Source: CAYZDV01 sp964477275 (GTDB taxonomy: Bacteria; Acidobacteriota; Aminicenantia; Aminicenantales; Aminicenantaceae). Taken from it: a stretch of 21,383 nucleotides of DNA. The notes under the pieces are model-generated. The model saw only the letters and a program-made list of their open reading frames with translations. It searched no databases and was not told where the DNA came from. Positions 7,688 to 14,387 of this stretch are shown in pieces. The translations under genes were made by a program, and so were the position numbers. The stretch spans positions 1 to 21,383 of the forward strand of contig CAYZDV010000021.1 in the NCBI GenBank assembly GCA_964477275.1, in the 5' to 3' direction. The stretch's first letter is position 1. Each line of letters starts with the position of its first letter.

Positions 7688-8500
7688 GTGAAAGAGCCTG
7701 TTCTGGCCTTGCTGACGGATTTCGGGGAGGATGATTTTTTCGTCGCATCGCTCAAAGGCGTCATCCTGACCATCAACCCTTCTGCCCGGATCGTCGATAT
7801 CACCCACCAGGTTCCGGACTTCGACATCCGGGCCGCGGGATGTATTCTTCTTTTTTCCTACCGGTATTTTCCGAAAAAGACGATTTTTCTGACCGTCGTC
7901 GACCCTGGGGTGGGCTCGCCGCGAAAAATCCTCCTGGCCGAGACCAGAGACTTCTTTTTCATCGCCCCGGACAACGGGGTCTTGAGCCCGGTCCTGGAAA
8001 GAGAAGAGGTCCGGCAGATGAGAGAAGTGGCCAACTCCAAATATTTTCTTCCAGAGCTGAGCTCGACCTTCGAAGGCCGGGACAAAATGGCGCCCGCGGC
8101 AGCCTGGCTTTCCAGGGGTATCTCCTGCCAGGAATTCGGGCCTGAAGCACTCTCCTACGAAAAGCTTGAAATGGGGAGACCGAAGCTTGAAGGAAACCAG
8201 GTCATCGGCCATGTCGTTTATCTCGATAAATTCGGAAACATCCTCACCGACATTCCCCGGATCATGCTCGACCAACTCCGGGGAAAAAAAGACCAAATAG
8301 GTTTCACCCTTTCCATCAAGGGAAGAACAATTCCCTCAATCCAGAGGAGCTATTCCGCTGCTCAAAAAGGGGAGCTTCTGGCTCTGGTCGGAAGCGTGGG
8401 GTTCATCGAGATTGCAGCCAGGGAAAAATCAGCCTCAGACATATTGAAGGCCAGGGTCGGCGATGAGGTCAGAGTGCAGGTGAGCGATGGATTATTTTGA
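7688..8500 (+). CDS. SAM hydroxide adenosyltransferase family protein (DUF62) with altered triad
   Basis: DUF62 proteins are relatives of fluorinase/chlorinase that hydrolyse S-adenosylmethionine to adenosine and methionine using a conserved Asp-Arg-His triad. The 270-residue product shows the N-terminal LLTDFGEDDFFVASLKG (8-24), IVDITHQVPDFDIRAA (35-50), VVDPGVGSPRK (70-80, giving D72 and R79), APDNGVLSP (93-101) and a C-terminal domain with YLDKFGNILTDI. The third triad residue is normally the His of STFHGRD. Here the segment reads STFEGRD, with Glu129 (GAA at 8072-8074). The fold call is firm, but whether it still hydrolyses SAM is open. The start is GTG. The last 14 nt overlap recD2, suggesting coupling. 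Confidence 0.88.
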   Translation: MKEPVLALLTDFGEDDFFVASLKGVILTINPSARIVDITHQVPDFDIRAAGCILLFSYRYFPKKTIFLTVVDPGVGSPRKILLAETRDFFFIAPDNGVLSPVLEREEVRQMREVANSKYFLPELSSTFEGRDKMAPAAAWLSRGISCQEFGPEALSYEKLEMGRPKLEGNQVIGHVVYLDKFGNILTDIPRIMLDQLRGKKDQIGFTLSIKGRTIPSIQRSYSAAQKGELLALVGSVGFIEIAAREKSASDILKARVGDEVRVQVSDGLF

Positions 8501-10658
8501 CGGCACCATCGAACAGATTGTCTTTTACAGTCCTGATACGGGCTATACGGTCTGCCGGTTCACGCTCGAAGACGGCGCCTCGATCACCGTGGTGGGGTTC
8601 TTTCCCCCCCTTTCTCCAGGGGAGATGCTGCGGGTCAAAGGGAAATGGGAGATCAACCCCAGGTTCGGCCAGCAGTTCAAGGTGGAGAGCTTTCTTCCGG
8701 TCCTTCCCGCCTCTCTCAGGGGCATCGAGAAGTTCCTCTCTTCAGGGTTGATCAAGGGAGTGGGTCCTGTCCTTGCCCGGCGAATCATCAAGAAATTCGG
8801 CAAAGAAACCCTGAACCTCATCTCCGGAAGTCCGGAGAAGCTGCGGGAAGTGGAGGGCATCGGCGAAGTCAAGCTCAGGGAAATCAGGAAATCCTGGGCA
8901 GAGAACCAGAACATCCGGGACCTCATCATTTTCCTCCAGGAGCACGGCATCACCACAAACCTGGCCACGAAGATTCACCGCCAGTACGGAGAGAAGTCCT
9001 TCCAGGTGTTGAAGACAAACCCCTACCAGGTCTGCCTGGATATCTGGGGTGTGGGATTCAAAACCGCTGACCAGATGGCCTTGAAGCTGGGGATTGACCC
9101 CGCTTCGCCCGAAAGGATCAAGGCCTTCATTCTTTACCTTCTCGAAAAGGACATCGAGCAGGGACATGTGTTTTCTTTCGAAAGCGAGATCGAAAAAAGC
9201 TGCCGGAAGGAGCTTGAAGTCGAGGACGCAAAAGTGCGGGCAGCGCTGGATGCTCTCCGTCAGCAGGAATCCATCGTCATAGAAAAAGCGGGCACGGATG
9301 CCGCTGCCGTCTATCTTCCTTTCTTCCACAAGGCCGAGGAGGAGGTTGTCCGGTCAATCCTGGAGCTGTCCTCAACGTCCATCCGCATCCCTGATTTTGA
9401 CCTCGAACGCGCGATTTCTGAGGCCGAGGAAGAGCTGGCCATCCGCTTTTCCGAGATGCAGCGGCAGGCTGTCAGGGAGTGTTTCCACAGAAAGATTCTG
9501 GTCATCACCGGAGGGCCGGGAACAGGAAAGACCACCATCATCAAGGCAGTGGTGGACATTTTCCGCAGATGGGGAAAGCAAGTTCTCCTGGCCGCGCCGA
9601 CCGGGAGGGCCGCCAAGAGGCTGTCCGAGGCCACTGAAAGGGAGGCCAGAACCATCCACCGCACCCTGGAGTACAACCCCAGGCTCGGCACGTTCCGGCG
9701 GTCGGAAAAATATCCCCTCAGCGGCGACGCCCTGATCGTTGATGAATTTTCCATGGTGGACCTGCCCCTCATGTATTCCCTGGTCAGGGCCATTCCGGCC
9801 TGGATGCGCTTGATCCTGGTCGGGGATAAGGACCAGCTTCCTTCGGTGGGTCCTGGAAACCTGCTCCGGGACATCATCGACTCCCGCAGGGTGGAAGTGG
9901 TCAGGCTGGATGAGATTTTCCGCCAGGCGAAAGACAGCCTCATCGTTATCAACGCCCATCGGGTCAACCGCGGCCAGAAACTCGTCTACCCGGAGAAGGG
10001 CGATAAGGATGCGGACTTTTATTTTATTCCCCAGGAGGATGAGCAGAAAGCATTTGAGCTGGTCGCCAACCTCTGCACATCCCGCATCCCGGAAAAGCTT
10101 CGCCTTGATCCGCTTTCTCCGCAGATTCAGGTCATAAGCCCGATGTACCGGGGGCTTCTGGGTGTGGATAACCTGAATACCGAGCTGCAGCGGCGGCTCA
10201 ACCCGTTTAAAGAAGGGCTGAAGGTCGGCCAGCGGGAGATTAGAATCCGGGACAAGGTGATGCAGGTCAGGAACAATTATGACAAGGAAGTCTTCAACGG
10301 CGACATCGGCGTGGTGACCCATATCGACAGGCAGGCCTTTCGGGTGGAGGTGGATTTCTACGGGAGGCCGGTTGTCTATTCCAGGGAAGAGATGGACGAA
10401 ATCATCCATGCCTATGCCATCTCGGTTCACAAGTCCCAGGGCAGCGAATACCAGGCCGTGGTCATGCCGCTTCTGACCCAGCACTACATCATGCTTCAGC
10501 GGAACCTGTTCTACACAGCGCTCACCCGCGCCAAGAGGCTGAGTGTGATCATCGGCTCTTACAGGGCGCTTTACATCGCCGTCAGGAACGACAGGCCGGT
10601 CAAGAGGAACAGCCTCTTGAAGGAGAAGCTCACCCGGATGTTGGGGAGACGGCGGTAG
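8487..10658 (+). CDS. recD2: RecD2-type 5'-3' DNA helicase
   Basis: RecD2 is a superfamily 1B helicase found in bacteria outside the RecBCD context and linked to repair and replication-fork handling. The 723-residue length matches Deinococcus RecD2 (~715). The N-terminus (FDGTIEQIVFYSPDTGYTV) is the RecD2-specific OB-like region. Helix-hairpin-helix repeats follow (GVGPVLARRIIKKFG, EVEGIGEVKLREI). The motor has Walker A GGPGTGKTT (342-350, K348), Walker B LIVDEFSMVDLPL, motif III LVGDKDQLPSVGPGNLL, motif V/VI AISVHKSQGSEYQAVVMPL and FYTALTRAKR. All helicase motifs look intact. It overlaps the DUF62 gene by 14 nt in a different frame. No recB or recC is present nearby. Confidence 0.94.
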   Translation: MDYFDGTIEQIVFYSPDTGYTVCRFTLEDGASITVVGFFPPLSPGEMLRVKGKWEINPRFGQQFKVESFLPVLPASLRGIEKFLSSGLIKGVGPVLARRIIKKFGKETLNLISGSPEKLREVEGIGEVKLREIRKSWAENQNIRDLIIFLQEHGITTNLATKIHRQYGEKSFQVLKTNPYQVCLDIWGVGFKTADQMALKLGIDPASPERIKAFILYLLEKDIEQGHVFSFESEIEKSCRKELEVEDAKVRAALDALRQQESIVIEKAGTDAAAVYLPFFHKAEEEVVRSILELSSTSIRIPDFDLERAISEAEEELAIRFSEMQRQAVRECFHRKILVITGGPGTGKTTIIKAVVDIFRRWGKQVLLAAPTGRAAKRLSEATEREARTIHRTLEYNPRLGTFRRSEKYPLSGDALIVDEFSMVDLPLMYSLVRAIPAWMRLILVGDKDQLPSVGPGNLLRDIIDSRRVEVVRLDEIFRQAKDSLIVINAHRVNRGQKLVYPEKGDKDADFYFIPQEDEQKAFELVANLCTSRIPEKLRLDPLSPQIQVISPMYRGLLGVDNLNTELQRRLNPFKEGLKVGQREIRIRDKVMQVRNNYDKEVFNGDIGVVTHIDRQAFRVEVDFYGRPVVYSREEMDEIIHAYAISVHKSQGSEYQAVVMPLLTQHYIMLQRNLFYTALTRAKRLSVIIGSYRALYIAVRNDRPVKRNSLLKEKLTRMLGRRR

Positions 10659-10705
10659 GTTCTCGATTGCGGGGGAAAGGAGCAGCCTGCGGTTCCGCAA
10701 CTGGA

Positions 10706-10734
10706 TTGAAATAATTCAGGCTTTCCGTTATATT
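10706..10734 (+). promoter_or_regulatory. promoter candidate for tRNA-Arg
   Basis: TTGAAA (10706-10711), a 17-nt spacer and TATATT (10729-10734) lie between recD2 and the tRNA. Transcription would start near 10741, about 95 nt before the mature tRNA. A TTGACA at 10735-10740 has no matching -10 box. Confidence 0.45.
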
Positions 10735-10834
10735 TTGACATCGAGTTGATCATCCGCAGGAGGACGAAGAGTCAAAGACAGAGGCGTTCAAGCGGGCGAG
10801 CCTTCTGCACAGAAAAAGCGAGTTCTTCGAGAGT

Positions 10835-10912
10835 GCGCCTGTAGCTCAGTACGGACAGAGCAAGGGATTCCTAATCCCTGTGTCGCAGGTTCGAGTCCTG
10901 CCAGGCGCACCA
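10835..10912 (+). tRNA. tRNA-Arg (anticodon CCT)
   Basis: All four arms pair. The acceptor GCGCCTG (10835-10841) matches CAGGCGC (10902-10908) and the D stem is GCTC/GAGC. The anticodon stem AGGGA/TCCCT encloses the loop TTCCTAA, with CCT at 10870-10872. The T stem GCAGG/CCTGC encloses TTCGAGT. The discriminator is A and the CCA end is encoded (10910-10912). It reads AGG codons. tRNA 3' ends are frequent integration sites, and the gene-poor AT-rich segment starts right after it, but I found no duplicated 3' end in the window. Confidence 0.97.
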
Positions 10913-11160
10913 GCTTTTTCCCTGGAAAACACTCTTTTTCGTTTAATGCTTTAGGCAGATTCAAGTCATTGAAATTCATTCCGTAATAATATTAATTCCA
11001 ATTAACTTTTCTCAAAAAAGATACAGGTGAAGTTTTGCTGACCTATAGGATTGGAATCATAAGATTGAGATTCAAGTAACAAAAAATGAGAATTTTCTCT
11101 TCCCTCTTGCGTCTGTATTTAGGAGGCAATTTTTCAGCCCTGCTGCCTCTTTCAGATTCG

Positions 11161-11192
11161 GGAAGCCAGAGGCTTTAGGGTCTCTGGCTTCC
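11161..11192. repeat. perfect 11-bp inverted repeat
   Basis: GGAAGCCAGAG (11161-11171) and CTCTGGCTTCC (11182-11192) form a hairpin with a 10-nt loop. No T-tract follows on either strand, so a classic intrinsic terminator is not supported. It could be a regulatory or REP-like hairpin. The surrounding stretch 10913-11210 contains no gene I can support. Confidence 0.5.
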
Positions 11193-11210
11193 ATTCGCGC
11201 CAGTTTAAAA

Positions 11211-11444
11211 TCATTTTTGCTTTTTCTTTTCTCCTATTTCAAGCTGTTTTATTTTTCTCTCTATGATTTGGAGAATTTTCCGGATGAGTATAAAAAGTAT
11301 AGCCAGAGAAAAAACTATTAAAAAAATAACAACAATTTCAATCCAGTTTAATAAAGCTTTATTAAAAACGTTAAAATCATGAATTAGGTAAGAAGCGGTC
11401 AATGGACAAAAGTGCACATTTTTAAATGACCATAAACTGGACAT
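11211..11444 (-). CDS. doubtful small membrane ORF
   Basis: This open frame of 77 codons in AT-rich DNA encodes one hydrophobic segment (WIEIVVIFLIVFSLAILFILI, about residues 34-54). It is followed by a basic, helix-prone tail rich in Lys, Gln and Glu (IERKIKQLEIGEKKKQK). No Shine-Dalgarno sequence precedes the only ATG, and the first ~30 residues look non-coding-like. It could be a genuine single-pass small protein starting further in, or chance. I recognise no family. Nothing in the flanks (11445-11675) adds support. Confidence 0.25.
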   Translation of the reverse strand: MSSLWSFKNVHFCPLTASYLIHDFNVFNKALLNWIEIVVIFLIVFSLAILFILIRKILQIIERKIKQLEIGEKKKQK

Positions 11445-11675
11445 TTTTATGTTACCATCACCAGCTTTCCCTTGGAGTGATAAAAAAAACTGTAATCAGC
11501 AGAATATGCACAGATGACACTGCTGTATAGGGAAGGAGCTTAGCCTGTTATTATAGCTGTGGATAAAAGAGAAACGCTGATATTTGAAGTGAGGATATTG
11601 TGATGGTTTCGTTGTTTGAAGAAATGAATAATAGCCTGATTTGAAAATCAGATGAGAAGAATAAATAATGAAAAG

Positions 11676-11725
11676 CCGGTGACATAATTCCAGACAAGAT
11701 CAGGAAACAGGTATGATGTCGCCGG
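11676..11725 (-). terminator. hairpin terminator downstream of the barrel gene
   Basis: CCGGTGACAT (11676-11685) pairs with ATGTCGCCGG (11716-11725) with one internal mismatch and a large 30-nt loop. On the minus strand the stem is followed by a T-rich run (TTTTCATTATTT), and on the plus strand by TTTTATTT, so it could work both ways. It begins about 20 nt beyond the stop of the minus-strand barrel gene. Confidence 0.5.
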
Positions 11726-11746
11726 TTTTATTTCACAAATCAAAGA

Positions 11747-12604
11747 TCAGAATGAGAATTTAATGCCAGCGGCTATTTTGGGAAATGAAGCGTTAAATTC
11801 AAATGGTTCGATCAATTCATCCATATAATCAGCACCGGTTTGTGTCAAAGTCACAGTCCCACCCCAAATATAATTTACATATTGTCCGGTTTGGGTTTCC
11901 CAGTTTAATTCATATTTCTTTAAAATAAAATATTTTGCTTCGAGAGTAACTGCTATGGTCGGTGCGATTTGTATATCGACTCCACCGCCTACATTGAATC
12001 CGATTCCGCTCAAATCTTCTTTAATTTTAACATCAGGGCTAATGTATTCGAAATCACCGGCCCAGTCCTCATATCCAAATCCAACCTTAGAATTTGCTTC
12101 TATATTCCCAGTGTAATAAGATGCACCTGCGGCAAACCATGGGCTGAACATATCCCCTTGGTACTTGTAAATGAAATTAAGGCTCAGCACCATCATTTTA
12201 ACAGTTCCCGAGTTATCAAACTCTTGACTTTCATTAATGGGCCCCCACCAATCATATCCTTTGGCCGTATAAGTGCTAACTCCAGCAAAGTCAGAATTAA
12301 AATTGTAATCCAGAGCAAGTTGAACTCCGATTCCCGTATTGGTGATGAGACTGATATTTCCTCCAAATGACATCGGCGTGCTCAATTTAGGAGTAATTTC
12401 TCCGGATTCACTTATGCTGATCCAATAGGTACTCCAAGAATCAGAGTACGCAGATTCTGTGGTGCTGTATCCCAGGGTGGAGCCAAAACTTATGCCGACT
12501 TCAATTTTAAAGGGATTGCCGGGTCTTTGAATCTGGGCAGACAGCGAAGTTGAAAAACAGAAAATCAATACAACAATTCCGAACAGCTTGAAAATCTTTT
12601 TCAT
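11747..12604 (-). CDS. outer-membrane beta-barrel protein, putative
   Basis: The 285-residue product has a clear signal peptide: KKIFK, then the hydrophobic core LFGIVVLIFCFSTSLS, with a signal peptidase I site near SLSA-Q. The mature part alternates polar and aromatic/hydrophobic residues in amphipathic strands (VGISFGSTLGY, IGVQLALDYNF, MMVLSLNFIYKYQ, PWFAAGASYY, GIGFNVGGGVDI, IAVTLEAKYFIL). It ends KIAAGIKFSF, with the terminal Phe typical of BAM substrates. This suggests a small OmpA/OmpW-like barrel; the ligand or role cannot be inferred. It stands alone with its own promoter, an AAGGAG ribosome-binding site and a terminator. Codon use (ATT, AAA, GAA, TTT) is more AT-rich than the housekeeping neighbours, which fits a recently acquired or weakly expressed accessory gene. 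Confidence 0.75.
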   Translation of the reverse strand: MKKIFKLFGIVVLIFCFSTSLSAQIQRPGNPFKIEVGISFGSTLGYSTTESAYSDSWSTYWISISESGEITPKLSTPMSFGGNISLITNTGIGVQLALDYNFNSDFAGVSTYTAKGYDWWGPINESQEFDNSGTVKMMVLSLNFIYKYQGDMFSPWFAAGASYYTGNIEANSKVGFGYEDWAGDFEYISPDVKIKEDLSGIGFNVGGGVDIQIAPTIAVTLEAKYFILKKYELNWETQTGQYVNYIWGGTVTLTQTGADYMDELIEPFEFNASFPKIAAGIKFSF

Positions 12605-12636
12605 GCTCCTTCTCCTCTAAAAAGAAATTTTCGCTG

Positions 12637-12665
12637 ATTCTAATATTAAAATTTTATTAAGTCAA
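12637..12665 (-). promoter_or_regulatory. promoter for the beta-barrel gene
   Basis: On the minus strand TTGACT (12665-12660), a 17-nt AT-rich spacer and TAGAAT (12642-12637) give a strong sigma70-like match. Transcription would start near 12630, with the AAGGAG ribosome-binding site just before the ATG at 12604. Confidence 0.65.
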
Positions 12666-12690
12666 GAAAAATATTTCAGAAAAATATTTC
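12666..12690. repeat. tandem 12-bp repeat upstream of the barrel promoter
   Basis: GAAAAATATTTC occurs at 12666-12677 and again at 12679-12690, one base apart, directly upstream of the -35 box of the barrel gene. It could be an UP element or a two-site operator. The rest of 12691-12971 shows no clear gene. Confidence 0.45.
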
Positions 12691-12971
12691 TGATTTATCC
12701 CTTGGATAAAGCAACCTCTTTAGGATGCCTTTTCAGACCTCTATTCCAGAATAACACCTCTGTAAGAGAATTTCTTTTTCTGCTGCCAAGGTAGCTGGGG
12801 CCATTTCGCCTCGATTATCCCATCCAACCATCGCGGGCAAGCGCAAATCATGACGCAAAAGCTGCGGCGGGTGAGCTTTCAGGGCGAGGGCTGAAGTTTC
12901 TTTCGCAGGCAAATGCGCTTTTCCTGGTTGACCGGCTGTTCAAGAGGCTCAGTGAGGTAAAAAGTAATACA

Positions 12972-13149
12972 AACGCAATAGAGGATGTGACAGGACATAA
13001 GCGACGCCGAGGCCACCCTCAGCCCCCGAACCCGGAGGAACCAGTCCCGTCGCTTCCCCCGTCGGAAAAGCCGACGGGCCCCCCTCCGCTATGGGGGCTT
13101 GAAGGGCGGCCTCAGCACCGCGCCTACGCTGTCACTTATTTATTGCGTT
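12972..13149. other. 178-nt rod-shaped inverted-repeat element (structured RNA or mobile palindrome)
   Basis: The two ends and inner blocks pair in strict nested order: 12972-12980 with 13141-13149 (9 bp), 12987-12993 with 13129-13135 (7 bp), 13009-13014 with 13108-13113 (6 bp), 13016-13019 with 13103-13106 (4 bp), 13021-13027 with 13093-13099 (7 bp), 13033-13038 with 13083-13088 (6 bp), and 13058-13065 with 13071-13078 (8 bp). About 47 base pairs are matched in total. An internal bubble of roughly 15 nt on each side (12994-13008 and 13114-13128) separates an outer stem from a GC-rich inner stem. G-U pairs extend the outer stem if the plus strand is the RNA. Size and bubble recall 6S RNA. A MITE-like element is the main alternative. 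Confidence 0.55.
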
Positions 13150-13308
13150 CATATAATTTTATTCAAGCGAGTTCTCAGCTCTCTTCTCGTTGTCTCTTCC
13201 AAAAAAGAAATAGGAATCCCATCTGATTTGTTTCACCGTGTCAAACCACGAAGTATGCTATATTTCAATAAATCACTTCAATTGGGTGTGAGCTTTTCGC
13301 AAAGACAA

Positions 13309-13348
13309 TCCGTATAATGACTATGAAGAGAGGATTTGTCCGTATAAT
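13309..13348 (+). promoter_or_regulatory. paired TCCGTATAAT repeat, possible promoters
   Basis: TCCGTATAAT is present at 13309-13318 and 13339-13348, exactly 30 bp apart, each containing a perfect TATAAT -10 hexamer. No good -35 box lies 16-18 nt upstream of either. They precede the small ORF at 13395. Dual promoters or an activator-dependent promoter are possible. Confidence 0.3.
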
Positions 13349-13394
13349 AATCTTGATTTAAGAGAATGAAAATATTTCAAGAGGGAAAACAAGC

Positions 13395-13547
13395 ATGATA
13401 AAAATCACCAGAAAAAATGTGTTCTTCACGGCCTTCGCGGCAGCCTGTCTGGTTTACGGTATTACGGGCGACAGCATCGAAAAATCCTTGCAGGTCAAGT
13501 CAGAGGGAAAGCTCATTCTGGTGGCTCTCGTGCAGAGGGAGAATTAA
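13395..13547 (+). CDS. 50-residue hypothetical protein
   Basis: The frame starts MIKITRKNVFFTAFAAACLVYGITGD and ends LILVALVQREN. It has a GAGGG ribosome-binding site 9 nt before the ATG. A basic N-terminus followed by a 13-15 residue hydrophobic stretch resembles a signal peptide or membrane anchor. Codon use (GCC, CTG, GTC, AAG) looks like the window's real genes and is richer in GC than the flanking DNA. It is either a genuine small secreted or membrane protein or the 5' remnant of a longer gene. It converges with the DUF4145-like gene, only 11 nt apart, without a visible terminator. I recognise no family. Confidence 0.4.
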   Translation: MIKITRKNVFFTAFAAACLVYGITGDSIEKSLQVKSEGKLILVALVQREN

Positions 13548-13558
13548 CCGGAGAAAAC

Positions 13559-14290
13559 CTATTTCGGTTTTTTCTCTTCGCTCTCTTCGGGTTTCTGGGG
13601 TGCTCTCTTTGATTCGATTCGCTTGAGCAGCTGTTCGTCGTGGATCCAGTTCATGATAAGCTGAATGAGGTCCTTGAGGTCCTGGATGTCTTTTTTCTTC
13701 CATGTCCGGGCGTACTGGGTTTCGGCCGGGCCGAGGCAGTCCATTTTTTTGGCGCAGTGCTTGACGATGTCGGATTCAACGTACTGATTGATGCAGTTGA
13801 TGATATGAGACTCGAGGATGTGGATGATATCCGATTTGTTGACTTTTTCCTTGATGAGGTAATCTTTAATGATGGTCTCCAGGGCTGTCCTGTATCCGAT
13901 TCCGCAGATACTGGTCAGCCCTCTCACTTCGGCTTCATGGGCTTCCTTGTAGATATCGCAGAATCTTTTGGAGATGCTGGCAATTTCTTCAGGCAAGACT
14001 TTCGCCTCCACCTTCTGAGGGGCGCATCCTTTGAAGAAATAGACAAGCTGCTCCTCGTCTTCGCTTTCTTCGATGTCCGCTATATAATAACCCATGAAGA
14101 GCCTCTTGCATTCTTCATTGGGGCATTGAAAGACCATTTCCAGCCGGTCGTCTTCCACCCAGCCGAATTTTTTCTCGGGGATTTCGCTCTTGTGACAGAT
14201 CGGGCAGGCATCTGGGATTTTATTCACCAGGATATCGACGGTCTTCGTTCTTTTCTCGTCTTTTGTTTTGGCTCTGACCCGGCGCATCAT
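13559..14290 (-). CDS. zinc-ribbon protein with DUF4145-like domain
   Basis: The 243-residue product has four cysteines arranged as a zinc ribbon: CPIC (C29, C32) and CPNEEC (C56, C61). A mixed domain follows, then a helical region with GIGYRTALETIIKDYL (about 130-145). That segment resembles the core of DUF4145, a domain found alone or attached to restriction-type and other nucleic-acid proteins. The C-terminus (RAPQKPEESEEKKPK) is charged and probably disordered. Two adjacent ATGs (14290, 14287) are possible; an AGGA precedes them. It stands alone, converging with a small ORF, and no methylase or nuclease is nearby. The role is unknown; DUF4145 membership is moderate confidence. Confidence 0.6.
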   Translation of the reverse strand: MMRRVRAKTKDEKRTKTVDILVNKIPDACPICHKSEIPEKKFGWVEDDRLEMVFQCPNEECKRLFMGYYIADIEESEDEEQLVYFFKGCAPQKVEAKVLPEEIASISKRFCDIYKEAHEAEVRGLTSICGIGYRTALETIIKDYLIKEKVNKSDIIHILESHIINCINQYVESDIVKHCAKKMDCLGPAETQYARTWKKKDIQDLKDLIQLIMNWIHDEQLLKRIESKRAPQKPEESEEKKPK

Positions 14291-14298
14291 GATTCCTG

Positions 14299-14327
14299 AT
14301 TTTAATCAAAAGGAAGGCCGAAGACAA
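14299..14327 (-). promoter_or_regulatory. promoter for the DUF4145-like gene
   Basis: On the minus strand TTGTCT (14327-14322), a 17-nt spacer and TAAAAT (14304-14299) are followed after only 8 nt by the ATG at 14290. This predicts a leaderless or near-leaderless mRNA. Confidence 0.5.
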
Positions 14328-14387
14328 TAGGGGAGGGGAAGTTTTGCTCGAATCTCTACCCCATGATAAAGACATGGGCATTCAAAG

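Noticed and set aside
7646..8296. Minus-strand 216-codon ORF
   Set aside because: Antisense shadow of the DUF62 gene.
9372..10700. Long (442-codon) minus-strand ORF
   Set aside because: It lies entirely opposite recD2, whose helicase motifs are continuous in the plus frame; composition is that of a shadow frame with no recognisable domain.
10788..10979. Minus-strand 63-codon ORF containing RLAGLEPATQGLGIPCSV
   Set aside because: It is the antisense translation of the tRNA-Arg gene; such tRNA-complement ORFs are a common false prediction.
13099..13317. 72-codon plus-strand ORF
   Set aside because: It begins inside the rod-like inverted repeat, lacks a ribosome-binding site and has no family resemblance.
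14360..14378. CCCATG/CATGGG hairpin after the MBL gene
   Set aside because: Six-bp stem with no T-run on either strand; not enough for a terminator call.
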